Positions 57,662 to 64,000 of a stretch of 64,000 nt of DNA are shown here, piece by piece. Source of the stretch: a bacterium BMS3Abin11 (GTDB lineage Bacteria > Pseudomonadota > Gammaproteobacteria > BMS3Bbin11); contig BDTD01000037.1 of the NCBI GenBank assembly GCA_002897635.1, positions 29,689 to 93,688 on the forward strand. Direction: 5' to 3'. The notes beneath the pieces were generated by a model. That model saw nothing but the letters and a program-made list of their open reading frames with translations. It was not told the origin of the DNA and did no database searches. Within the stretch, counting starts at the first letter, position 1. Every line of letters starts with the position of its first letter. Position numbers and translations under genes: made by a program.

Positions 57662-58303
57662 ATGAAACACAAAAATACCCCTGTCTTCAACCTCAACTGC
57701 CGCCGTTGCCCGCGCCTGTCATCTTTTCTGGATGATATCCGTAACAAGCATCCGGATTACCATAGTTTACCGGTAGCGCCGTTTGGTGATGTGAGAGCAC
57801 GTTTGCTAATCGTTGGTCTGGCTCCGGGGATGCATGGCGCCAATGCAACCGGGCGGCCTTTTACCGGGGATCATGCCGGTGTTATTCTCTATGAAACATT
57901 GCATCGCTTCGGTTTTGCCAGCGCAGCAGAGTCAGTATCAGCCGACGATGGCCTGATATTGGAGAACTGCCGTATTACCAATGCCGTAAAATGTCTGCCA
58001 CCGGCCAACAAACCGGTAGGGTCTGAAGTGAATGAATGTAATAGCTATCTGGCAGAAGAGCTGTCTATGCTACAGCCAGAAAGTGTGATCCTTGCCTTAG
58101 GTGGTCTGTCGCACAAGGCCTGTGTCAAAGCGTTGGGTGGGCGGCAAAAAGATTACCCGTTCGGGCATCTGGCTGAGAAAGAACTGGGTCAGCTGACATT
58201 GCTTGATTCTTACCATTGTAGCCGCTACAACACGCAAACCCGACGTCTGACGCCGAAAATGTTTGATGCTGTTTTTGAAAGAATCATACAACTACTGGAA
58301 TAA
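57662..58303 (+). CDS. udgB: Uracil-DNA glycosylase, family 5 (UDGb)
   Basis: 213 residues. Iron-sulfur Cys at C13, C16, C111 and the one in YHCSRYNTQTRRLT; motif A GLAPGMHGANATGRPFTGD at 52-70 is specific to UDGb, which lacks the polar residue of family 4 and removes uracil and other deaminated bases. Monocistronic with its upstream region replaced by a period-7 repeat. Confidence 0.9.
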   Translation: MKHKNTPVFNLNCRRCPRLSSFLDDIRNKHPDYHSLPVAPFGDVRARLLIVGLAPGMHGANATGRPFTGDHAGVILYETLHRFGFASAAESVSADDGLILENCRITNAVKCLPPANKPVGSEVNECNSYLAEELSMLQPESVILALGGLSHKACVKALGGRQKDYPFGHLAEKELGQLTLLDSYHCSRYNTQTRRLTPKMFDAVFERIIQLLE

Positions 58304-58312
58304 AATATTTTT

Positions 58313-58380
58313 TGTAGGTGCGAATTCATTCGCACACAGAAATTCGTAAAAACACGTGTGCGAATGAATTCGCACCTACA
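58313..58380. repeat. REP-like hairpin, copy 3
   Basis: Perfect 25-base arms 58313-58337 and 58356-58380 (core GTGCGAATTCATTCGCAC). Same as 16690-16757. Confidence 0.94.
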
Positions 58381-58432
58381 ATACTTGTACATCTTATTGT
58401 AGGAGTTTACTCCCAAAGAAATATAGCAGAAC

Positions 58433-60253
58433 ATGACTGACACAGACAGCCAATTCGACCACCAGGCCTTCCTGAAGACTTTAACTGCTTCACCAGGCAT
58501 TTATCAGATGTACGATGCCAACGACAAGCTGTTGTATGTCGGTAAGGCACGGAACCTGAGAAAGCGGGTGTCCAGTTATTTTCGCAAGACGGGTCTGAGT
58601 CTGCGCATAGAGTCTATGATGCGGCGGGTCACCCGCATCGAAGTCAGTCTGACCCATACCGAGACCGAGGCCCTGCTACTGGAAAGCAACCTGATCAAGA
58701 GCATGAAGCCGCGTTTCAATATCCTGATGCGCGATGATAAATCCTATCCCTATATTCGCCTGACCATCAATCAGGACTATCCGGGGTTCTCAGTTCACCG
58801 TGGATCACGCAAAGACAGGGCGCAGTATTTCGGTCCCTTTCCCAGTGCCAGTGCGGTACGGGAGATGCTGGCATTGTTGCAGAAAACTATTCCGGTCAGG
58901 CAATGCGAGGACGGTTTTTTTCGCAACCGTTCCCGTCCCTGCCTGCAATATCAGATAAAGCGATGCACTGCCCCCTGCGTGGAACTAATTAGCAGAGAAG
59001 ATTACGCCAGAGATATTGAACAGGCAGTACTCTTCATCAATGGCCAGAAAGATACCCTCGCTGAGTCGCTGGCAATAGCCATGGAGCAGGCATCAACAAA
59101 ACAGGAATTCGAACTGGCTGCGGAATTGCGAGACCGAATTTCAAGCGTTCGTCAGATTCAGGCAAAACAATATGTCAGCGGCAAGCAGGGAGATTTTGAT
59201 GTCATAGTTCAGGTGCAGGAGGAAGGAACAACGGCTATCGGTGTCATGTTTATTCGTACAGGCCGCTCACTGGGGACCAGGGTCCTTTTCCCGCGCTTTG
59301 GGCTGGAGCAGGGAGAGGGAGAAATGCTATCGGCATTTATCGCACAGTTTTATTTGAACAAACCACCGGCCAGATTAATACTGTTGTCGGTGCAACTAGC
59401 CGATTCTGAACTGCTGTCTTCAGCTCTCACTGAGAGAGCAGGGTATCGGGTGCGACTTGCCACTGTGCAACGTGGAGATAAACGGCGCTGGTTGGAGTCT
59501 GTCAGGATTAATGCCAGGGATGCCCTGCGACGACGACTGGCGACTGAGAGTAATTACCGCGAGCGATTGAATAAGCTGGTCGATGCGCTTGATTTGCCTG
59601 CAAGTCCCGAGCGTATTGAGTGCATAGATATCAGTCATACCCAGGGTGAGGCAACTGTCGCATCTCTGGTGGTGTTCGGTAGCGAAGGACCGCTTAGCAG
59701 TCAATACCGCCGCTACAATATCACAGGTATTACACCAGGTGATGATTATGCCGCCATTCACCAGGCCTTGAGCCGCCGCTTTCGTCGCATGAAAGATGAA
59801 CAGGAAATGTTTCCCGATCTATTGTTGATTGACGGCGGCAGGGGTCAGCTGGCATCGGCCTGTAATGCGCTGGCGGAACTCGGTGTGAGCGATGTCATTA
59901 CCGTGGGGGTGGCGAAAGGAAAAGAGCGCAAAGCTGGCCGGGAGCGTTTATTTAGACCTGGCGAGTCTGTGCCAATAATGCTACCACCAGACTCGCCTGC
60001 CCTGCATCTGGTGCAGGTAATCCGTGATGAAGCACACCGGTTTGCCATAACAGCCCATCGCCGGCAACGTGCTAAGGCGAGAGTTACATCCACTTTGCAG
60101 TGCATACCCGGTATCGGCGATAAAAAGCGTCAGGCGCTGTTGAAGCATTTTGGCGGACTACAGGGTATTGAACGGGCAGGAGTAGATGACCTGTCCAGGG
60201 TGGCTGGTATCAATCGCAAGCTGGCGGAACGTATCCATGCCTGTTTACATTGA
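58433..60253 (+). CDS. uvrC: Excinuclease ABC subunit C
   Basis: 606 residues. N-terminal GIY-YIG nuclease (PGIYQMYDANDKLLYVGKAR), Cys-rich HCx-type RNRSRPCLQYQIKRCTAPC, UVR domain near 205, the RNase-H-like nuclease with CIDISHTQGEATVAS and LLIDGGRGQL, and C-terminal tandem HhH. Makes both incisions in nucleotide excision repair. Followed by pgsA, as in E. coli. Confidence 0.97.
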   Translation: MTDTDSQFDHQAFLKTLTASPGIYQMYDANDKLLYVGKARNLRKRVSSYFRKTGLSLRIESMMRRVTRIEVSLTHTETEALLLESNLIKSMKPRFNILMRDDKSYPYIRLTINQDYPGFSVHRGSRKDRAQYFGPFPSASAVREMLALLQKTIPVRQCEDGFFRNRSRPCLQYQIKRCTAPCVELISREDYARDIEQAVLFINGQKDTLAESLAIAMEQASTKQEFELAAELRDRISSVRQIQAKQYVSGKQGDFDVIVQVQEEGTTAIGVMFIRTGRSLGTRVLFPRFGLEQGEGEMLSAFIAQFYLNKPPARLILLSVQLADSELLSSALTERAGYRVRLATVQRGDKRRWLESVRINARDALRRRLATESNYRERLNKLVDALDLPASPERIECIDISHTQGEATVASLVVFGSEGPLSSQYRRYNITGITPGDDYAAIHQALSRRFRRMKDEQEMFPDLLLIDGGRGQLASACNALAELGVSDVITVGVAKGKERKAGRERLFRPGESVPIMLPPDSPALHLVQVIRDEAHRFAITAHRRQRAKARVTSTLQCIPGIGDKKRQALLKHFGGLQGIERAGVDDLSRVAGINRKLAERIHACLH

Positions 60254-60346
60254 TCGATTGCTCCTGCAGGTTTGTACAGGCTCCCATCAGGAAAGCAGTT
60301 ATCAGCACTGCTAACAAAGTGTTAGACTTTAACAATACTTAACACA

Positions 60347-60946
60347 ATGGGTGAATCTGCCGCCGTGCCATTAAATGTCCCCAACTTACTGACATTATTA
60401 CGCATCCTGCTGATCCCGTTCTTTTTCGTTGTCTACGTGATTGATGCGGGCTGGAGTAACCAGGTTGCCACGGTTATATTCGTCGTTGCGGCAATTACAG
60501 ACTGGCTTGATGGCTATATGGCCAGACGCTTGAAGCAGTATACTACTTTTGGTGCATTTCTTGATCCAGTGGCCGATAAGCTAATTGTTGCTACGGCCCT
60601 TGTCCTGCTGGCAACGGATCAAAAAGTACTGGATCTGGTGGTTTCCGGACCCTTATTTGCCGCAGCAGTGGCAATAATAATTGGCAGGGAAATCGTCATC
60701 TCGGCACTACGGGAATGGATGGCTGAACTGGGTAAGCGTGCAAGTGTTGCTGTCTCCTATATTGGCAAGGTCAAGACTACTTTACAGTTGATCGCGATCA
60801 GCCTGCTGGTCTACCAGGAATCCTTATTTGGCCTGCCAGTTTTTGCGCTGGGTGAACTACTGTTGTTTGTTGCAGCCGCACTGACCTTATATTCAATGAT
60901 TGTCTATCTTAAGGCTGCCTGGCCAGTGCTCACAGATCAGGAATAA
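60347..60946 (+). CDS. pgsA: CDP-diacylglycerol-glycerol-3-phosphate phosphatidyltransferase
   Basis: 199 residues. CDP-alcohol phosphatidyltransferase motif DWLDGYMARRL..FGAFLDPVADKL (D-G-x2-A-R-x8-G-x3-D-x3-D) near 56-83, with multiple membrane helices. Commits CDP-DAG to phosphatidylglycerol synthesis. ATG 60347; tRNA-Gly and tRNA-Cys follow, as in E. coli pgsA-glyW-cysT. Confidence 0.96.
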   Translation: MGESAAVPLNVPNLLTLLRILLIPFFFVVYVIDAGWSNQVATVIFVVAAITDWLDGYMARRLKQYTTFGAFLDPVADKLIVATALVLLATDQKVLDLVVSGPLFAAAVAIIIGREIVISALREWMAELGKRASVAVSYIGKVKTTLQLIAISLLVYQESLFGLPVFALGELLLFVAAALTLYSMIVYLKAAWPVLTDQE

Positions 60947-60989
60947 CAACTTGACTCCTGAAGCTGTGTGCATACAATAGTCGGCCCAC

Positions 60990-61065
<76 letters not shown>

Positions 61066-61077
61066 AACACTCGATTG

Positions 61078-61100
61078 GGAAGCAGTTGCTTCCTTTTTTT
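61078..61100 (+). terminator. Terminator-like hairpin between tRNA-Gly and tRNA-Cys
   Basis: GGAAGC, loop AGTT, GCTTCC, then seven T at 61094-61100. Good intrinsic terminator shape, unexpected inside a tRNA pair. Confidence 0.75.
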
Positions 61101-61109
61101 GCTCCCTGT

Positions 61110-61183
61110 GGCTGGGTGGCAGAGTGGTTATGCACCGGCCTGCAAAGCCGTGTACCTCGGTTCGATTCCGGGCCCAGCCTCCA
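61110..61183 (+). tRNA. tRNA-Cys (anticodon GCA)
   Basis: 74 bases, acceptor GGCTGGG/CCCAGCC with encoded CCA; loop CCTGCAAAG gives anticodon GCA. Its 3' end is the likely left attachment site of the integrative element. Confidence 0.96.
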
Positions 61184-61359
61184 TTTACCTGTTTTATCAC
61201 GTCCAGCTACGTCCTTTCCTTTGCCTGAAATCAACGTAAACACTAGCTATTAGCCTATTTATTGCCTTTTACTGTCCAATAACATCCATTGACAACCATG
61301 AATATATGGGGGTAACCTTGGGGGTAGATCAACTATCTTCAGATATAGGTACCCCCAAA
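61184..61359 (+). other. Probable left junction of an integrative element
   Basis: From the tRNA-Cys 3' end to the integrase start. It contains direct copies of TGGGGGTA (TATGGGGGTAACCTTGGGGGTA region near 61307-61322) and an inverted partner ACCCCC near 61351. Such arm-type repeats are frequent upstream of P4-type integrases. In E. coli tRNA-Leu follows tRNA-Cys; here it does not. Confidence 0.6.
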
Positions 61360-62580
61360 ATGACCCTTACAGCTACAGCAGTAAAGAATGCAAAGCCCAG
61401 AAACAAGCAGTACAAAATGGCAGATGGTAAAGGGCTGTTTTTGTTGGTTACTCAGAAGGGTGGTAAGTGGTGGCGATATAAGTACAGGTTCCATGGTAAA
61501 GAGAAACTTCTGGCGTTAGGAACCTACCCTGATACAAGTCTTAAGGATGCCAGAAATTCGCATGATAAAAGCCGTAAATTACTTGCGAAAGGCATCGACC
61601 CCAGCGAAGTTAAAAAGCTTGAAAAAGCCGTTGGAATTGAGCAGACAGAAAATAGTTTTCAGTCTATTGCAACAGAATGGATTACAAAGTTTTCACCAAA
61701 CTGGTCAGCAGAACACGCCCATCGAATTACCCGAAGATTTAAGAATGATATTTTCCCCTGGCTGGGTAAACGTCCGATCAGAAAAATCACCGCTGCAGAG
61801 TTATTGCAAGTCCTTAGACGGATCGAAAGCCGTGGTGCATTAGATACAGCACACAGGGCCATGCAGAACTGTGGGCAGGTGTTCCGGTATGCCGTGGCAT
61901 CTGGAAGGGTTGAACGTGATCCAACAGTCGATCTACGTGGCGCACTCCCTCCTGTGCAGGCTAAGCATCACGCAAGCATCAGCGACCCGACAGTCGTAGG
62001 TGACTTGTTGAGGACAATAGACGGCTATGAGGGTTACTTTGTAACGAAGTGTGCCCTAAGGCTTGCACCGTTGTTATTTGTTCGCCCAGGTGAGCTCAGA
62101 AAAGCTGAATGGTCTGAAATCAATCTGGATAAAGCAGAGTGGCGAATACCTGCTGAAAAGATGAAAGCAGGAGAGCAGCACATTGTACCTCTCTCTCAAC
62201 AAGCTATTGAGATACTTGCTGACCTACAGCCGCTGACGGGCCAAAAGGGATTTGTGTTTCCTGGCGTGAGGTCACGTTCACGTCCTATGTCTGAAAATAC
62301 AATTAATGCAGCATTGCGACGGTTAGGCTATACCAAAGAAGAAATGACTGGCCACGGGTTTAGATCAATGGCAAGTACATTATTGAATGAACAGGGGTGG
62401 CATTATGACGCAATAGAAAGGCAGTTAGCTCATGCTGAGAGGAATAATGTCAGGGCGGCATATAACTTTGCTGAGCATCTACCAGAGCGTCGAAAAATGA
62501 TGCAAGCATGGTCTGATTATTTGGATGGATTGAAAGCAGGTGGGGATGTTGTGATACTAAAAAAATCAAGGATAGTTTGA
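61360..62580 (+). CDS. Tyrosine recombinase/integrase, P4 type
   Basis: About 406 residues. N-terminal DUF4102-like arm-binding domain (MADGKGLFLLVTQKGGKWWR, LALGTYPDTSLKDAR), then the core-binding domain, and the catalytic domain: RPGELRKAEWSEI, GHGFRSMASTLLNEQGW and the Tyr-containing HAERNNVRAAYNFAEH. Start ATG 61360 chosen over the longer frame from 61306 because the extra 18 codons lie in repeat sequence. Integrates next to tRNA-Cys. Confidence 0.93.
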   Translation: MTLTATAVKNAKPRNKQYKMADGKGLFLLVTQKGGKWWRYKYRFHGKEKLLALGTYPDTSLKDARNSHDKSRKLLAKGIDPSEVKKLEKAVGIEQTENSFQSIATEWITKFSPNWSAEHAHRITRRFKNDIFPWLGKRPIRKITAAELLQVLRRIESRGALDTAHRAMQNCGQVFRYAVASGRVERDPTVDLRGALPPVQAKHHASISDPTVVGDLLRTIDGYEGYFVTKCALRLAPLLFVRPGELRKAEWSEINLDKAEWRIPAEKMKAGEQHIVPLSQQAIEILADLQPLTGQKGFVFPGVRSRSRPMSENTINAALRRLGYTKEEMTGHGFRSMASTLLNEQGWHYDAIERQLAHAERNNVRAAYNFAEHLPERRKMMQAWSDYLDGLKAGGDVVILKKSRIV

Positions 62581-62582
62581 TT

Positions 62583-63113
62583 ATGGGTCGATCTCAGAAT
62601 AAGAAAAATGCACTACTGCACTTAGCACAAAATCATAATTTTACAGACGATGATCAGTTCATACATCGAATTAGGGCCGCACAAAATGTATTCTACCAGG
62701 CGCTAGACCGAGAACCCCCTAGTGAATCAGTTAAACGTCTTAACCGACGAGCAGCAGGGGGTAACCCACGAAAGAAGTCGATGCTGGAGGCTATTTGTGT
62801 TGAAGCTGAATTGTTGCGTGGTGCTGGTGATGAGACAGTAGCAGCGTCGCTTGCGGCAAATTTACTCGTTGGTCATAAACGCGGAAAATCTGCCGAAGGG
62901 GTTTTCGTTCAACGTGTATTAGCAATATGGTACGAATCACACGGGCTGCCAGTTGTTCAGAAAGGGTGGGATGATGACGTCAGGCTTAGAGGTGCTTTTA
63001 TTGATTTCCTAGTAGACGTGGAGGCAAGCATTCGACCTGACCGGATATGGAGAAACCCTCCATGGAGAATGATTGAAGCAGTCATTCTCGAATTGAAGAA
63101 AAAAAGTTCCTAG
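62583..63113 (+). CDS. Unknown integrative-element protein, 176 aa
   Basis: Not recognised. Begins MGRSQNKKNALLHLAQNHNF; ATG 62583 is six bases inside the frame that a TTG at 62577 would open. Basic N-terminus, then helical segments (ESVKRLNRRAAGGNPRKKS, ASLAANLLVGHKRGKSAEG) and WRNPPWRMIEAVILELKKKSS. The overlap with the end of the integrase gene suggests co-expression. Confidence 0.65.
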   Translation: MGRSQNKKNALLHLAQNHNFTDDDQFIHRIRAAQNVFYQALDREPPSESVKRLNRRAAGGNPRKKSMLEAICVEAELLRGAGDETVAASLAANLLVGHKRGKSAEGVFVQRVLAIWYESHGLPVVQKGWDDDVRLRGAFIDFLVDVEASIRPDRIWRNPPWRMIEAVILELKKKSS

Positions 63114-63190
63114 CAAAATGTCGGTGCATTTCTCAGAAATATGCAGATAATAAGTAACCATAGTCCAACACAACACAAGGAGACAAGACT

Positions 63191-63451
63191 ATGGTTGTTA
63201 CAACCCAATTACCAGAAACAGGGTTTCTGCGTCTAAATCAAATCATAGGTAACCCTAAAGCAGGTATACCTCCGATAATTCCTGTAAGCAACTCGACCTG
63301 GTGGGCAGGTGTAAAATCAGGAAAATTCCCTCAATCCATCAAGCTAGGGGAGCGCACCACGGCCTGGCGAGTAGAAGACATACGCAAACTGGTAGAAGAA
63401 GGTTTTAATAAACAACTGGAAGGCGAAATCAACACAAACCCGAAAGATTAA
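63191..63451 (+). CDS. AlpA-like excisionase/transcriptional regulator
   Basis: 86 residues. Helix-turn-helix of the AlpA/MerR-like phage type: GFLRLNQIIG, PPIIPVSNSTWWAGVKSGKF, PQSIKLGERTTAWRVEDIRK. Such small regulators activate excision of P4-like elements. AAGGAG precedes ATG 63191. Sits between the integrase module and the primase. Confidence 0.85.
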   Translation: MVVTTQLPETGFLRLNQIIGNPKAGIPPIIPVSNSTWWAGVKSGKFPQSIKLGERTTAWRVEDIRKLVEEGFNKQLEGEINTNPKD

Positions 63452-63470
63452 GCAGACCAAGGATGGTCAA

Positions 63471-63692
63471 ATGAATATACAAGGAAAAGGCGCCTTGCAA
63501 GGCGTCATAGAAATACTCAGTAAAGATGCTCGTTATAACAGAAAAGCTAAATGGCTGCGTTCTCTTGAATACATAAAGGCTTTGCTTCTGTCCTATCTGA
63601 AATCTACAATCATCTGGTTTCCAACACGCGGGCTTATGCCTATCGCGATGGGTGACTGGTTGATACATTTCTTTCGACTGGAGGCGGCATGA
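63471..63692 (+). CDS. Small hypothetical protein, 73 aa
   Basis: AAGGA precedes ATG 63471. Sequence LQGVIEILSKDARYNRKAKW then SLEYIKALLLSYLKSTIIWF with a moderately hydrophobic middle. Not recognised. The stop overlaps the primase start (TGATG), supporting it as a real gene of the element. Confidence 0.6.
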   Translation: MNIQGKGALQGVIEILSKDARYNRKAKWLRSLEYIKALLLSYLKSTIIWFPTRGLMPIAMGDWLIHFFRLEAA

Positions 63693-64000
63693 TGAATTAT
63701 GAACAGCAATTCAGAGATGCTATCAAGGCTTCAGGTATCGAGCCGCCAGAAAGCGTACATGCAGACGGTGTCCTTCATCGATTCTCAGACAATGGAAAAC
63801 GAAACAATAAAAACGGATGGTACGCTCTCCATAGTGACGGCATACCTGCTGGCATGTTTGGTACCTGGCGTACTGGATTGAATGAAAAATGGCGCGCCAA
63901 TATAGGCCGTGATCTTACACAGCAGGAGAAAAACGACAATCAGGCACAAATGGAGTCTATGAAGCGGCTGAGACTCGAGGAAAAGGCAACACGCCATAAG
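63692..64000 (+). CDS. Phage/plasmid-type primase, N-terminal part (runs off the right edge)
   Basis: Open from ATG 63692 for 103 codons to the window end. FRDAIKASGIEPPESVHADG, LHRFSDNGKRNNKNGWYALH and GIPAGMFGTWRTGLNEKWRA match the N-terminus of toprim/VirE-type primases of P4-like elements. GGAGG lies seven bases upstream. Zinc-binding and catalytic parts are beyond the window. Confidence 0.82.
   Translation, partial: MNYEQQFRDAIKASGIEPPESVHADGVLHRFSDNGKRNNKNGWYALHSDGIPAGMFGTWRTGLNEKWRANIGRDLTQQEKNDNQAQMESMKRLRLEEKATRHK

Overview
The window looks like chromosome from a chemoautotrophic gammaproteobacterium. Its housekeeping gene order matches that class: trxB-ftsK-lolA-rarA-crcB-serS; lolC/E-lolD ... 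comEC-exbB-exbD-msbA-lpxK-ycaR-kdsB-PTP; uvrC-pgsA-tRNA-Gly-tRNA-Cys. Autotrophy rests on a complete form II RuBisCO module: divergent cbbR, then cbbM-cbbQ-cbbO. An APS kinase and a single-haem cytochrome/outer-membrane barrel protein would suit a sulfur- or metal-oxidising lifestyle, but the sequence does not settle the electron donor. No species assignment is attempted.

Layout. 1-16 kb: partial mfd, ispDF, an unknown 568-residue protein behind a near-consensus promoter, smr, trxB, ald, ftsK, lolA, rarA, crcB-DUF190, serS, transaldolase. 16-23 kb: small genes, a YccA-type membrane protein, two tRNA-Ser genes, and an accessory patch holding a large palindrome, an AbiE-type toxin-antitoxin pair with two striking palindromic operators, a 39-codon hsdM remnant and a dead IS200-type element. 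23-32 kb: cysC, two genes that have both lost their 5' ends facing a repeat cluster, then the cbb locus. 32-45 kb: HD-GYP protein, outer membrane protein, glutaminyl cyclase, Pit transporter, prfB with its programmed frameshift, lysS, lolC/E-lolD, DUF2062, and an inserted LysR regulator plus cytochrome-barrel gene. 45-61 kb: envelope operon (comEC to kdsB), phosphatase, L,D-transpeptidase, nagZ, DUF924, flippase-like protein, efp, udgB, uvrC, pgsA. From 61.2 kb an integrative element starts immediately after tRNA-Cys (integrase, two unknown genes, an AlpA-like regulator, partial primase) and runs off the right edge.

The most unusual feature is the repeat landscape. At least four unrelated repeat classes sit at gene boundaries: (i) inverted elements whose arms are degenerate tandem repeats of period 7, with different heptamers at different loci; (ii) the same architecture with period 9; (iii) about 68 bp REP-like hairpins; (iv) a short box around AATAGAGGTACCCTTA that supplies the ribosome binding site of several genes or lies on stop codons. 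Some repeats have been written into protein ends (trxB C-terminus; apparent N-termini of the porin remnant and the glutaminyl cyclase), which affects start-codon choice.

All coordinates and motifs were read by eye. Family names rest on recognised motifs and gene order; no database search was possible.
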